DNA of 62,576 nucleotides from an uncultured Ruminiclostridium sp. (GTDB lineage Bacteria; Bacillota; Clostridia; Oscillospirales; Ruminococcaceae), in contig CANQXF010000014.1 in NCBI GenBank assembly GCA_947627695.1, positions 1-62,576 of the forward strand, written 5' to 3'. The position numbers were made by a program, and so were the translations under genes. The notes under the pieces were generated by a model. It was given only the letters and a program-made list of their open reading frames with translations. It had not been told where the DNA came from and searched no databases. Positions 24,855 through 33,203 of the stretch are shown here, one piece after another (the stretch's first letter is position 1; every line of letters starts with the position of its first letter).

Positions 24855-25027
24855 TATCAATACCTCTTTTAGTAGGGGACTGCCGCCCCTGTTTTATCAA
24901 GACGCAAAGTTGTCTGTATTTCATCAGCCGAGCAGAGCTGCGGAAAATCTGCTGATATGCGCCGCAGCGCTCTTAGCATTGATATAACTATTTAATTTAT
25001 CATATCATATTATTCAAAAATTGTCAA
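24855..25027 (-). promoter_or_regulatory. Promoter and structured 5' leader of the sensor-EAL gene
   Basis: On the minus strand TTGACA (25022-25027) and TATGAT (24999-25004) are 17 nt apart. The resulting leader of about 138 nt is GC-rich compared with its surroundings and can form several stems: ATCAGC with GCTGAT, AGCAGA with TCTGCT (an alternative to the first), and a short AGGGG-CGGCAGT-CCCCT hairpin just before the SD. I cannot match it to a known riboswitch class. Confidence 0.55.
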
Positions 25028-25122
25028 TTGTATTTTCAGATGTTGAAAACCTTTATATAAATTATACAAATTTTTTCGTAAAATTGTCCTAAATAAGACC
25101 TGTATTCCTTTTTTAATAAGCA

Positions 25123-25156
25123 AAATAAAGCGTCTGACTAATCAAACGCTTTATTT
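25123..25156. terminator. Terminator downstream of the flavodoxin-DUF362 gene
   Basis: AAATAAAGCGT at 25123-25133 pairs with ACGCTTTATTT at 25146-25156. It serves the minus-strand gene. The remaining bases 25028-25122 are AT-rich and show nothing else. Confidence 0.85.
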
Positions 25157-25171
25157 TTATGCTTTGTACTT

Positions 25172-27052
25172 TTATTTTTCAAGGCAGATAAGCTCTATTC
25201 CCTCATCTTTTCCCAGATTTCTGCTGTATTGCTTGCTCTGCGAATTATTCCAATGCTTATGCACTCCGAGATTTTCCACTTTGTTCCCGTTCCCATCTGT
25301 GTAGATTATTCCTGACGGCGGCTCACCCACAAGTCCCGCCTCGTGAAGATAATTTTCTACATTTGGATTATTGCGGACAGCGCCGTTATTTTCAACGACC
25401 GTGGGTTCGTTCATCAGAAAATCTATTCCTACCGAATCAATAGCCACAGGGTCTTGAGAAACGAATATGCTGGAGGTATAGTCTCCGTTAAACGGCGTCT
25501 GCTGCCACTTCGAATTTTCAGCCGTTATCGAAGCGCCCTCGCTTACAGCGCATATCAAAGCGTCAAGCATATACAATACCGTTTTTCCGCCAAGCTGATA
25601 ATTTGCCGCCAGGTCCACAAGAGGACTATAAATCCTCATTTCGTTTTTTGTCAGCCATTGGTGCAGATTTGCTCCCTCAGGCGGACGCATAGCGTTTCCG
25701 TTTATAAAGGAGCCGAAATGATTTTTCCCGCAAAGCGTCACCCCGTAGCTATGTCCCTTTAGGTTTGCCAGATTGATGATATATTCCGCATTTGTAACGC
25801 AGGTCGGCAGATAATTCACATTTCCGCTGAACTGACAGGACCAGTTTATTGGAGCGTCTTTGTCTGCAATTCCGTTGTTCCTCCCCACAAAGCTGACTCC
25901 CTCAAGCTCTCCTTCACTGCACATCTTTACCATATAATCGGGAAACAGTCTGGAAACGTCATACACTGTAATATCTGCAGGAGGAACGCCCGCCTCCTCG
26001 ACCAGCGAACGCAGAAGCACCTTTAATAGCACAGGATTTGTATAGCTCATTTGTGTTTTGCCCGACGTGTCATCGTCAAATACCGCAGAGCCGTTTATAT
26101 TTGCTTTTATGGCGATTTTTTGCCCCGCAGAATATCCGCCGCTTTTTCCGTGAGAGGCATTGTGTGCGGCAAACAGTTCGTTCCACCCGTCCTTTGCATT
26201 TTTCTTTCCACCTAATGAAGCAATGCTGTCGTTCACCATTTCAAGTATACAGTTTTCGTCAAAATTATCCGTGTTCCACCAGTAACCGTCTCCACTCCAC
26301 TCTACCGAATCAGGATCGTGCGCCCACACAACACGCCCCGGCATTGCCCCTATTCCTTTTCCGTAAGGCTCATGCTGTGGAAAAACGCCGTCATAAGACA
26401 TTGAACTCACTTCCTTTTTCGCAGACAGATCAAGAACGCTCACCCACTGCTGTATTTCCGATACCTCTGTATTCTCCGCAAAGCGTTTTCCGTCAAGCCA
26501 TTTCGTTTCGCCTGATACAAGAGCGTGAAGATTTTCCGCACTTGTGCCTATTCCGCTGGAATTTGACGTGCAGAAGGGAATTATGGTTTTTCCCGCAAAA
26601 TCATAGCTCTCAAGAAATGTGTATATGATTTTAGGTGCCTGCCCGTGCCATATCGGGTAGCCTATAAAAACAATATCATAGTTTTCAATATCTACGTTAC
26701 CGTTTATTGCGGGACGGGCGTCAGGGTCGTTTTGCTCTCTGTCGGCACGGCAGTCGTTATAGTATTCCAGATCTTCTTTTGTATAGGGAACTTGCGGAAC
26801 TATCTCATACAGATCTCCGGCCGCTGCGTCTTTGATATATTCCGCAGCCTGCTTTGTATTTCCCGTACAGGAAAAATAAGCTACAAGAATATCTGTGCTT
26901 TCAGGCGCAGATGTGTTTTCCTCACTGCCCGAGCTTTCCTTTTCAATAGATGTTGAGCTTTCCGAATAATTTTCCCCACCGTTTCCTGTACCGCAGGATA
27001 CCGATGTAAAGCAAATGCACAGGGACAGCAGCACAGCCGTCAATCGTTTCAT
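25172..27052 (-). CDS. Secreted lipoprotein: flavodoxin domain fused to a DUF362-like domain
   Basis: 626 residues. The signal peptide ends in lipobox SVSC (Cys 20), then an acidic Ser/Glu linker to about 53. Residues 54-210 are a flavodoxin: the strand ILVAYFSCTGNTK with the FMN phosphate loop (about 56-67), the IVFIGYPIWHG loop, and TIIPFCTSNSSGIG. Residues about 215-626 look like a DUF362 protein (GQKIAIKANINGS, NAEYIINLANLKGHSYGVTLCGKNHFGSFING, SQDPVAIDSVGIDFL), a family linked to Fe-S or metal-dependent redox proteins. No ferredoxin CxxCxxC motif is seen. Both domains should sit outside the membrane. It follows the hydrolase gene in the operon divergent from lysR. Probable role: extracytoplasmic electron transfer; the substrate is unknown. 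Confidence 0.85.
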   Translation of the reverse strand: MKRLTAVLLSLCICFTSVSCGTGNGGENYSESSTSIEKESSGSEENTSAPESTDILVAYFSCTGNTKQAAEYIKDAAAGDLYEIVPQVPYTKEDLEYYNDCRADREQNDPDARPAINGNVDIENYDIVFIGYPIWHGQAPKIIYTFLESYDFAGKTIIPFCTSNSSGIGTSAENLHALVSGETKWLDGKRFAENTEVSEIQQWVSVLDLSAKKEVSSMSYDGVFPQHEPYGKGIGAMPGRVVWAHDPDSVEWSGDGYWWNTDNFDENCILEMVNDSIASLGGKKNAKDGWNELFAAHNASHGKSGGYSAGQKIAIKANINGSAVFDDDTSGKTQMSYTNPVLLKVLLRSLVEEAGVPPADITVYDVSRLFPDYMVKMCSEGELEGVSFVGRNNGIADKDAPINWSCQFSGNVNYLPTCVTNAEYIINLANLKGHSYGVTLCGKNHFGSFINGNAMRPPEGANLHQWLTKNEMRIYSPLVDLAANYQLGGKTVLYMLDALICAVSEGASITAENSKWQQTPFNGDYTSSIFVSQDPVAIDSVGIDFLMNEPTVVENNGAVRNNPNVENYLHEAGLVGEPPSGIIYTDGNGNKVENLGVHKHWNNSQSKQYSRNLGKDEGIELICLEK

Positions 27053-27088
27053 TTCACACCTCAGACTTATTGTTATTCTGTTCCGCCG

Positions 27089-28090
27089 TCACTTCAAATA
27101 TTCTGAAAAGAAGCTCTCCAACTTGTCAAAGGGAACAGCGTTTTTTCCTCCGCCGTCGTACAGATCGGTATGAACAGCGTCGGGAATAATCAAAAGCTCT
27201 TTGTTACCCGCATATTTGCTGTCTCTTGTCATTTCAGCAAAAGCGTCCTTGGAAAAATAGCAAGAGTGTGCCTTTTCTCCATGTATAACAAGAACTGCGC
27301 TGCGAATTTCATTGCTGTATTTCAGTATAGGCTGATTCATAAAGGACTGGCAGCCGATTACATTCCACCCGCCGTTGGAGTTAAGCGAGCGCTTGTGATA
27401 ACCGCGTTTTGTTTTATAGTAGTCGTAATAATCCTTTACAAAGAATGGTGCATCATCGGGCAGAGGGTCAACTACCCCTCCTCCAAGCTGATATTCTCCT
27501 GATTTTAGATCTTCAAGCCTTTGCCTGCACATTGCTGCTTTTTTCTCATATCGTGCCTCTTCGCTGTTCTCGCCGTCAAAGTAGCCGTTTGCATTTACCC
27601 TTGACATATCGTACATTGTGGAAGCCACCGTCGCCTTTATCCTTGTGTCCAGCGTCGCCGTATTCAACGCCATACCGCCCCAGCCGCAGATACCTATAAT
27701 TCCTATCCTGTCAGGGTCAACTCTTTCGTTAAGCGACAGAAAATCCACCGCCGCCATAAAGTCCTCTGTATTTATATCGGGAGACGCCATATATCTCACG
27801 TTTCCTCCGCTTTCCCCAGTGAATGACGGGTCAAAGGCAATAGTCAGAAACCCTCTTTCCGCCATTGTCTGAGCGTACAGTCCTGAGCATTGCTCCTTTA
27901 CCGCACCGAAAGGACCGCATACCGCAATTGCGGGCAGCCGCCCCTCCTTTCCCTTTGGCGCATACATATCCGCCGCCAGCGTTATCCCGTATCGGTTCAC
28001 AAATGTCACCTTGCAGTGTTCGGTCTTGTCGCTTTTCGGAAAGGTCTTGTCCCATTCCTCAGTCAGCTTAAGTTCTTCTTTTTTGATCAT
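27089..28090 (-). CDS. Alpha/beta hydrolase with Cys nucleophile (dienelactone hydrolase-like)
   Basis: 333 residues, cytoplasmic. After a beta-strand region (VTFVNRYGITLAADMYAPKGK) the core shows ICGWGG at the nucleophile elbow, where the usual Ser is Cys, as in the dienelactone hydrolase and YcjY-like groups. The closing motif IPDAVHTDLYD contributes the His. A nested region of helices (170-240) forms a lid. The family hydrolyses small esters or lactones; this substrate is unknown. Second gene of the operon divergent from lysR, between the small helical protein and the flavodoxin lipoprotein, a gene company often seen with LysR regulators in Clostridia. Confidence 0.85.
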   Translation of the reverse strand: MIKKEELKLTEEWDKTFPKSDKTEHCKVTFVNRYGITLAADMYAPKGKEGRLPAIAVCGPFGAVKEQCSGLYAQTMAERGFLTIAFDPSFTGESGGNVRYMASPDINTEDFMAAVDFLSLNERVDPDRIGIIGICGWGGMALNTATLDTRIKATVASTMYDMSRVNANGYFDGENSEEARYEKKAAMCRQRLEDLKSGEYQLGGGVVDPLPDDAPFFVKDYYDYYKTKRGYHKRSLNSNGGWNVIGCQSFMNQPILKYSNEIRSAVLVIHGEKAHSCYFSKDAFAEMTRDSKYAGNKELLIIPDAVHTDLYDGGGKNAVPFDKLESFFSEYLK

Positions 28091-28113
28091 GATAATGCCT
28101 TCCTTTCAGTAAT

Positions 28114-28329
28114 TTATTTGTATCTTTCGGTTTGACGTATAAGATAGTCGATCCGGTCTACCCGCTTCTGGCTTTCGTGCATTTTTTCCAGCAATTCCGC
28201 ACGGCACCTTTTCAAATGCCTTGTCAGCTCTTCGGGACTGTCCATAAGCCTTTTTGCGCCGTCGATCTCCTCTTTTGAGCAGCCTGCGTCCGCCATTCCA
28301 GCAAGCAGATATTCTTCTTTCCCACTCAT
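28114..28329 (-). CDS. Small helical protein, MerR effector-domain-like
   Basis: 71 residues, all predicted helix: an N-terminal helical pair (EEYLLAGMADAGCSKEEIDGAK) and a longer C-terminal helix (RAELLEKMHESQKRVDRIDYLIRQ) with the heptad pattern of the MerR dimerisation helix, but no DNA-binding domain. Strong SD AAAGGAG. It is the first gene after the promoter shared with lysR. It could modulate the LysR protein or another regulator; this is inference. Confidence 0.75.
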   Translation of the reverse strand: MSGKEEYLLAGMADAGCSKEEIDGAKRLMDSPEELTRHLKRCRAELLEKMHESQKRVDRIDYLIRQTERYK

Positions 28330-28350
28330 AAGTATCTCCTTTCTGTTTAT

Positions 28351-28420
28351 ATTGTAGCATATTGACTTTTTCTCTGCAAATAGTTATAATGAATATCATG
28401 ATATTCTTTTTTAGAATATC
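28351..28420. promoter_or_regulatory. Divergent overlapping promoters with three GAATATC half-sites
   Basis: Plus strand (lysR): TTGACT 28362-28367 and TATAAT 28385-28390, 17-nt spacer. Minus strand (helical protein operon): TTGCAG 28374-28379 and TACAAT 28351-28356, 17-nt spacer. Half-sites GAATATC 28391-28397, GATATTC 28400-28406 and GAATATC 28414-28420 make two adjoining palindromes next to the lysR start site, a likely LysR binding region. Confidence 0.7.
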
Positions 28421-28451
28421 AAATCTATGATAAAGCAAAAGGCACAGCATT

Positions 28452-29339
28452 ATGGAGATACGTTCATTAAAATACTTTCTCGCCGTAGCAAGAGAGGAGA
28501 ATATGACAAAGGCGGCTGACTTTCTGCACGTTACTCAGCCTACCCTTTCAAAAGCCATTCGCACTTTAGAGGACGAGCTTGGAAAAAAGCTGTTTATTCG
28601 GCACAGCTTCAACATAGAGCTTACCCAGGAGGGTCAGCTCCTCCGTGACAGAGCAGAGGACTTGCTTACAATGGCGGATAAGATCGAAAAGGAGTTTCTC
28701 TCTCTGGACAACGTTACAGGCGGAGAATTATTCCTCGGACTTGCGGAATCCTATCAAATAAGATACCTTGCAAGGGAAATACGAAAGCTGAAAAACATCT
28801 GTCCGGGACTTAAATATCACATTACCAGCGGCGACACTGAGCAGGTCACCGAAAAGCTGGACAAGGGGATACTTGACTTTGCCGTATTATGCGATACTCC
28901 CGACAGCCGCAAATACGAATATATCCCATTCCCCGAGCCTGACGTCTGGGGCGTTGTTATGCCTAAGGATTTTTATCTTGCAAAAAAAGAGACCGTCTGC
29001 GTGGACGATCTTATCGGAATACCGTTATTTACCTCCGAGCAGGGCTGGGAAAACGACATAAGCAGGTGGTGCGGCGAGAGGCTGAGCGAGTTTCATCTTG
29101 AAGGCACCTTCCGCCTTGCCTACAACGCCTCAGTATTTGTAAAAGAAGGACTTGGCTGTATGCTGACTTTGAACGGCCTGATAAATACCTCTTCGGAAAA
29201 CGGACTTGTGTTTCGCCCGCTTTATCCGAGACTTGAAACAAAGCTGTTTCTCATCTGGAACAAATATCAGACCTTCACCCCTATCGGAGAAAGATTTCTG
29301 GCGCAGGTTAAAAACGGCTTTGCCCAATATTCTGTATAA
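28452..29339 (+). CDS. LysR-type transcriptional regulator
   Basis: 295 residues. The N-terminal helix-turn-helix is typical: MEIRSLKYFLAVAREENMTKAADFLHVTQPTLSKAIRTLEDELGKKLF, followed by the linker helix and a periplasmic-binding-type effector domain (about 90-290). It is divergent from a three-gene operon (helical protein, hydrolase, flavodoxin lipoprotein) that it most likely controls, as LysR proteins commonly do with the neighbour across a shared operator. The inducer is unknown. Confidence 0.93.
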   Translation: MEIRSLKYFLAVAREENMTKAADFLHVTQPTLSKAIRTLEDELGKKLFIRHSFNIELTQEGQLLRDRAEDLLTMADKIEKEFLSLDNVTGGELFLGLAESYQIRYLAREIRKLKNICPGLKYHITSGDTEQVTEKLDKGILDFAVLCDTPDSRKYEYIPFPEPDVWGVVMPKDFYLAKKETVCVDDLIGIPLFTSEQGWENDISRWCGERLSEFHLEGTFRLAYNASVFVKEGLGCMLTLNGLINTSSENGLVFRPLYPRLETKLFLIWNKYQTFTPIGERFLAQVKNGFAQYSV

Positions 29340-29342
29340 AAA

Positions 29343-29376
29343 ATCCCCGCATTTAAAATGTGGGGATCTGTTTTAT
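29343..29376. terminator. Terminator between convergent genes
   Basis: ATCCCCGCATTT at 29343-29354 pairs (one G-T wobble) with AAATGTGGGGAT at 29356-29367, followed by TGTTTTATTT. Confidence 0.8.
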
Positions 29377-30870
29377 TTACGCTGCGTCATTCTCAAACCC
29401 GTCCTGACCGTACTGTGAAAATTCGTCGAAATAATCAGTATTAGGAAACTCAAAAAGCTGACTTATAAACATCGACAAATCATTCATAAATTGAACGGCG
29501 GCAGGATCTTCACTCCCTCCCACAATGCTTTTCAGCAGTCCTTCAATGTTAGTATATTCGCCCTCTGAAAGCTGAGGAAGGTCTTTATACTGCAAATCGG
29601 ACGGGGAAATAACAATATCTGCGCTGCAAATATTCGGCATGGAGATGACCAGCTTTTTGTTTTCACCCTCCCTGCTCAACTCCGCTTTTACTTCATAGTC
29701 CTTTATTTTTGCAGAAACCGTTCCCTCAAACAAGGAATCCGTAACAGCTATTCCGCTGTATTCGGCGGTAAATTCTTCCTCATTGTGGGAGTAAACTGCA
29801 TTCCCGCTGTGGCGAACGCCATCAGCACTGTCCGTCACCATAAAATATTCGTCTATGATTTTGTCTTCTCCCTCGCCGTAATAAATGACTCTGCCGTTTT
29901 CTGCGGGAATATCAAATATCCTTGTATAGGTTTCATTTCCGTTTTTTCCGTCAATCGCCGTTATATCACGTCCTATAACGGTATTGTTTTTCATATATAC
30001 CGTCATTTCAAAGCTTGTGCCGTGTTCAGCGCCGCTAATTATTTTATCCAGACACTCAAGTTCCCATTCAACGTCCATAGCCTTGATAACGTCTTCTCTG
30101 CTTAAATCTTCTTCCGAAAACATACCGTACAATTCGACTAAAGCGTCCATAAATTCGTCATTGTTTATCAGATCTTCAATAAACGCTTTTTCCAGCGTTG
30201 CAGTCTGGACCTCTGACAGCTTTATCTCGGAAATGTCCGCCTTGTATGTAACGCCGTTCAGTTCAAGATCCTTGTTTTTCTGTACCTCAACTTCGCCGAT
30301 CATCTGAAAATATTCCTCGCAGGTGTCGTCAGCCGCCTTAGCCACCGCAGTTATCAGATTTAAATAAAGCTCTGCGTTCTGTGTATTCCCGCCGCTTGTT
30401 ATCATCAGATATACAGAAGAAATATCAGGAAACAGCAGAGTTATACTTCCGTCCTCCTTGCTCCAAAGCTCTGCACTCAGCTTTTTGCCGCCCACAGCAA
30501 GATTTATGATATTGTAAATATTCTTTCCGTCAACAGCACAGTCGTAGTCAAAGCTGATCTGTGAATTGCCGAGTATCTCCTGCACCTGCTGATTTGCGGC
30601 GGTAAATTGTGCGTTTACATGCTGACCCTGCTGAGCAGCTTCCACGTTTTCAGCTATTTGCGAGAGAGCGCCGAACGTATCCGCAATATATCTTTTTTCA
30701 GCGTCCTTATAGCTCCTTTTTCCTGCCAGTATAAGCAGAACGACAACCACAGCCGCTATTACAACGACTGCAGCTATGGGGATTATTACAGCGGCAGGAT
30801 TTATCTTTTTCTTCGGAGCAGGAAAAAGGGGCTGTTGATATTCCTGATAGAAATTTTGATTTTGTTCCAT
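29377..30870 (-). CDS. Unknown membrane-anchored protein with large extracytoplasmic domain
   Basis: 497 residues. A short cytoplasmic N-terminus rich in Gln, Asn and Pro is followed by one membrane helix (about 25-49, AAVIIPIAAVVVIAAVVVVLLIL). The remaining 450 residues are acidic and of mixed alpha/beta character (IAENVEAAQQGQHVNAQF, ELWSKEDGSITLLFPDISSVYLMI, strand-rich middle), similar in feel to secreted DUF6583-like proteins that sense or buffer the envelope. There is no catalytic motif that I recognise. Single-gene unit with its own promoter. Confidence 0.78.
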   Translation of the reverse strand: MEQNQNFYQEYQQPLFPAPKKKINPAAVIIPIAAVVVIAAVVVVLLILAGKRSYKDAEKRYIADTFGALSQIAENVEAAQQGQHVNAQFTAANQQVQEILGNSQISFDYDCAVDGKNIYNIINLAVGGKKLSAELWSKEDGSITLLFPDISSVYLMITSGGNTQNAELYLNLITAVAKAADDTCEEYFQMIGEVEVQKNKDLELNGVTYKADISEIKLSEVQTATLEKAFIEDLINNDEFMDALVELYGMFSEEDLSREDVIKAMDVEWELECLDKIISGAEHGTSFEMTVYMKNNTVIGRDITAIDGKNGNETYTRIFDIPAENGRVIYYGEGEDKIIDEYFMVTDSADGVRHSGNAVYSHNEEEFTAEYSGIAVTDSLFEGTVSAKIKDYEVKAELSREGENKKLVISMPNICSADIVISPSDLQYKDLPQLSEGEYTNIEGLLKSIVGGSEDPAAVQFMNDLSMFISQLFEFPNTDYFDEFSQYGQDGFENDAA

Positions 30871-30929
30871 ATTTACTCCTTTCGGAAAGCGGAAGATATA
30901 CCGATAAAAATGCCTTTTATATAAAATAA

Positions 30930-30958
30930 ATTATATCATTTTTATATACTTTTTTCAA
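30930..30958 (-). promoter_or_regulatory. Promoter of the gene at 29377-30870
   Basis: Minus strand TTGAAA at 30953-30958 and TATAAT at 30930-30935 with a 17-nt spacer. Confidence 0.7.
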
Positions 30959-30962
30959 TACC

Positions 30963-30991
30963 TTGCAATAAAATTCATTTTGTGATAATAT
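30963..30991 (+). promoter_or_regulatory. Promoter of the iron-sulfur flavoprotein gene
   Basis: TTGCAA at 30963-30968 and TAATAT at 30986-30991 with a 17-nt spacer, back to back with the minus-strand promoter. Confidence 0.6.
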
Positions 30992-31031
30992 AGATATACG
31001 GCAAAACACAGTGAAAGGACGGAAACATAAT

Positions 31032-31649
31032 ATGAAAGTTACAGCCATAAACGGAAGTCCCCGCAAAAACGGCAACACCTATCTCGCTTTAAAGCGTGTG
31101 TGCGACGAGCTGGAAAAGCAGGGAATAGAAACCGAGATACTTCAGGTGGGAAGTGAAAGCTATATGGGCTGCCGTGCCTGCGGAGCCTGCGCAAAGCTGG
31201 GAAAATGCGCCTTCGGCGATAAGGACGGATCAAACGAAATTGCTGAAAAGCTGGCGGCTTCAGACGGAATACTGATAGGCTCCCCCGTTTACTACGGCGA
31301 TATAAACGGCACGCTGAAATGCCTTCTCGACCGTGTATTTTACAGCAGGGGCAGAGATTTCCGCTTCAAACCGGGCGCGGCGGTAGTCGCTCTTCGCAGA
31401 GGCGGCGCTATCCATACATATCACACCATCAACAATTATTTCGGAATAACCGAGATGATACAGGTCCCCTCTATTTACTGGAACGACGTTCACGGTGCAG
31501 CTGTGGGCGAATGTGAACAGGACGAAGAGGCAATGGATATGATGTACGCCGTTGGCAGAAATATGGCGTATCTGCTGAAAATGAAAGAGGCAAGCAACGT
31601 TCAGCCTCCCGAGCCTTTTACAAAGACCAAGACCAATTTCATAAGATAA
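31032..31649 (+). CDS. NADPH-dependent FMN reductase / iron-sulfur flavoprotein
   Basis: 205 residues from ATG 31032; a GTG at 31011 lies in the ribosome binding site and is not used. Flavodoxin-like fold: the N-terminal strand and loop MKVTAINGSPRKNGNT bind FMN phosphate, and the loop GSPVYYGDINGTLKCLLDR follows. CRACGACAKLGKC near 48-60 has the compact cysteine spacing that holds a 4Fe-4S cluster in Isf-type flavoproteins. It transfers electrons between ferredoxin or NAD(P)H and an unknown acceptor. The next gene, a symporter, lies beyond a hairpin. Confidence 0.88.
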   Translation: MKVTAINGSPRKNGNTYLALKRVCDELEKQGIETEILQVGSESYMGCRACGACAKLGKCAFGDKDGSNEIAEKLAASDGILIGSPVYYGDINGTLKCLLDRVFYSRGRDFRFKPGAAVVALRRGGAIHTYHTINNYFGITEMIQVPSIYWNDVHGAAVGECEQDEEAMDMMYAVGRNMAYLLKMKEASNVQPPEPFTKTKTNFIR

Positions 31650-31655
31650 CATTTT

Positions 31656-31691
31656 CCCCTGCCTGTCAGCATATACTTGACAAGCAGGGGG
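31656..31691 (+). terminator. Terminator-like hairpin that also contains the SD of the symporter gene
   Basis: CCCCTGC at 31656-31662 pairs with GCAGGGG at 31684-31690, with an inner TGTCA/TGACA stem. It is followed by GTATTTTT. The downstream arm includes AGGGGG (31686-31691), the only SD for ATG 31699, so the hairpin may both end transcription and hide the start. Confidence 0.7.
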
Positions 31692-31698
31692 TATTTTT

Positions 31699-33039
31699 AT
31701 GATACAATGGCTTAACGACAACATAATATGGGGACCTCCCATGCTTGTTATATATCTGCTGACAGGCGTCATATTCACCGTAAAGCTCCGTTTTTCACAG
31801 CTTACCAACTTAAAAGGAATTTTCAGATCAACTCTTTTTAGCGGAGAAAAGTCCGACGACGGAAAAAATCTTTCTCCCTTGCAGACCCTCACCTCCGCTT
31901 TAGCCACAACTCTCGGCACTGGAAACATAGTCGCAGTGGGTGCGGCTGTTGCGATAGGCGGAGCTGGAGCAGTATTCTGGATGCTTTTGTCCGCTTTTCT
32001 GGGAATGGCGACCTGCTATGCCGAAAACGTTCTGGGAATGAAATACCGCAAGATCCGTCCCGACGGAAGTTATTTCGGCGGCGCATTCCACTACATAACC
32101 GCCGCCTTTGGCACTGATAAAGCAGGCAAGCTGTATGCTGTCCTTTGCGCAGTTGCGGCAATAGGTATGGGCAATATGACCCAGATAAACGCTATGTCCA
32201 ACGCCCTCAACAGCGCCTTTTCCGTTCCAAAACCCATTATCGGCGTAGTTGCCGCCATAATTCTTGCAATTCTGATTTTCGGCGGCGTCCGCCTGTTTGG
32301 CAAGGTAACAGAAAAGCTGATACCCGTAATATCCGCCGTATACGTTCTGGGCTGTGTAGCGGTGATATTTATGAACGTCACCTCTCTCCCCACCGTTTTT
32401 CTCCGCATAATAACAGAAGCCTTTGATTTTCGCGCCGCCGCAGGAGGAATTTTCGGTTCGGTAATGCTGAGAAGTATGAGCTGGGGCTTTCGCCGCGGTA
32501 TTTTCTCAAATGAGGCAGGACTTGGCAGCACGGTAATGCTTAATACCGCCACCTCCTCCAACGACAGTGAAAAGCAGGGAATGTGGGCTATGCTGCAAGT
32601 CTTTTTTGACACGATAGTTATGTGTACCCTGACCGCCCTTGCCTTGCTTGCAACAGGCGCGGACAAAGTTGCCACAGACGGCGTCAGCAACGCCGTTTAC
32701 GCTTTCTCAGCGGTTTTCGGTGATTTTTCCTCCGCTTTTGTAGCGATAGCAATAACCATATTCGCCATAACCACCGCCGCAGGCTGGTCGGTTTACGGCT
32801 CGTCCTCTCTGGAATACCTCACAGGCGGCAAAGGCAAAAAGCTGTATCTTCTCCTTTTCGCCCTTGCAGCTCCCATGGGAGCAACGATGGACCTTGAGAC
32901 CGTCTGGCAGCTTTGCGACCTGCTGAACGGCATAATGGCAGTCCCGAACCTGCCCGCAATACTTATCCTATCCTCGCAGGTCACCCTCCCGCAAATTTTG
33001 CGTCGTGATTTTCCCAAGCGTCAAAGAAAGCCCACATAA
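31699..33039 (+). CDS. Sodium:alanine/glycine symporter (AGCS family)
   Basis: 446 residues with about 11 membrane helices. AGCS landmarks: WGPPMLVIYLLTGVIFTVKLRFSQL at the start, PLQTLTSALATTLGTGNIVAVGAAVAIGGAGAVFWM, YLGMKYRKIRPDGSYFGGAFHY-like loop, RGIFSNEAGLGSTVMLNTATS and a substrate segment near it. It imports alanine or glycine with Na+. The start is ATG 31699 after AGGGGG. A terminator follows. Confidence 0.93.
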   Translation: MIQWLNDNIIWGPPMLVIYLLTGVIFTVKLRFSQLTNLKGIFRSTLFSGEKSDDGKNLSPLQTLTSALATTLGTGNIVAVGAAVAIGGAGAVFWMLLSAFLGMATCYAENVLGMKYRKIRPDGSYFGGAFHYITAAFGTDKAGKLYAVLCAVAAIGMGNMTQINAMSNALNSAFSVPKPIIGVVAAIILAILIFGGVRLFGKVTEKLIPVISAVYVLGCVAVIFMNVTSLPTVFLRIITEAFDFRAAAGGIFGSVMLRSMSWGFRRGIFSNEAGLGSTVMLNTATSSNDSEKQGMWAMLQVFFDTIVMCTLTALALLATGADKVATDGVSNAVYAFSAVFGDFSSAFVAIAITIFAITTAAGWSVYGSSSLEYLTGGKGKKLYLLLFALAAPMGATMDLETVWQLCDLLNGIMAVPNLPAILILSSQVTLPQILRRDFPKRQRKPT

Positions 33040-33046
33040 AACATTC

Positions 33047-33079
33047 AGCCGTTCTGTTAGGAGAACGGCTTTGTTTTTC
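33047..33079 (+). terminator. Terminator after the symporter
   Basis: AGCCGTTCT at 33047-33055 pairs with AGAACGGCT at 33062-33070, then TTGTTTTT. Confidence 0.92.
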
Positions 33080-33101
33080 ACTAAAATTTAACAAATTGCT
33101 A

Positions 33102-33130
33102 TTGACCCGCCGCGAAAAATGTTATATAAT
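33102..33130 (+). promoter_or_regulatory. Promoter of pckG
   Basis: TTGACC at 33102-33107 and TATAAT at 33125-33130 with a 17-nt spacer; the leader holds a small TGCCTGAAAAGGCA hairpin before the AAAGGAG SD. Confidence 0.75.
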
Positions 33131-33203
33131 AATATTGTTATTGATTATCCAACAACTGCCTGAAAAGGCATAAAATTAAACAAAAGAAAAGGAGAAAAAA
33201 CCA

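Noticed and set aside
24855-24999. c-di-GMP riboswitch before the EAL gene
   Set aside because: The GEMM-type core sequences are not present; kept only as an unclassified structured leader.
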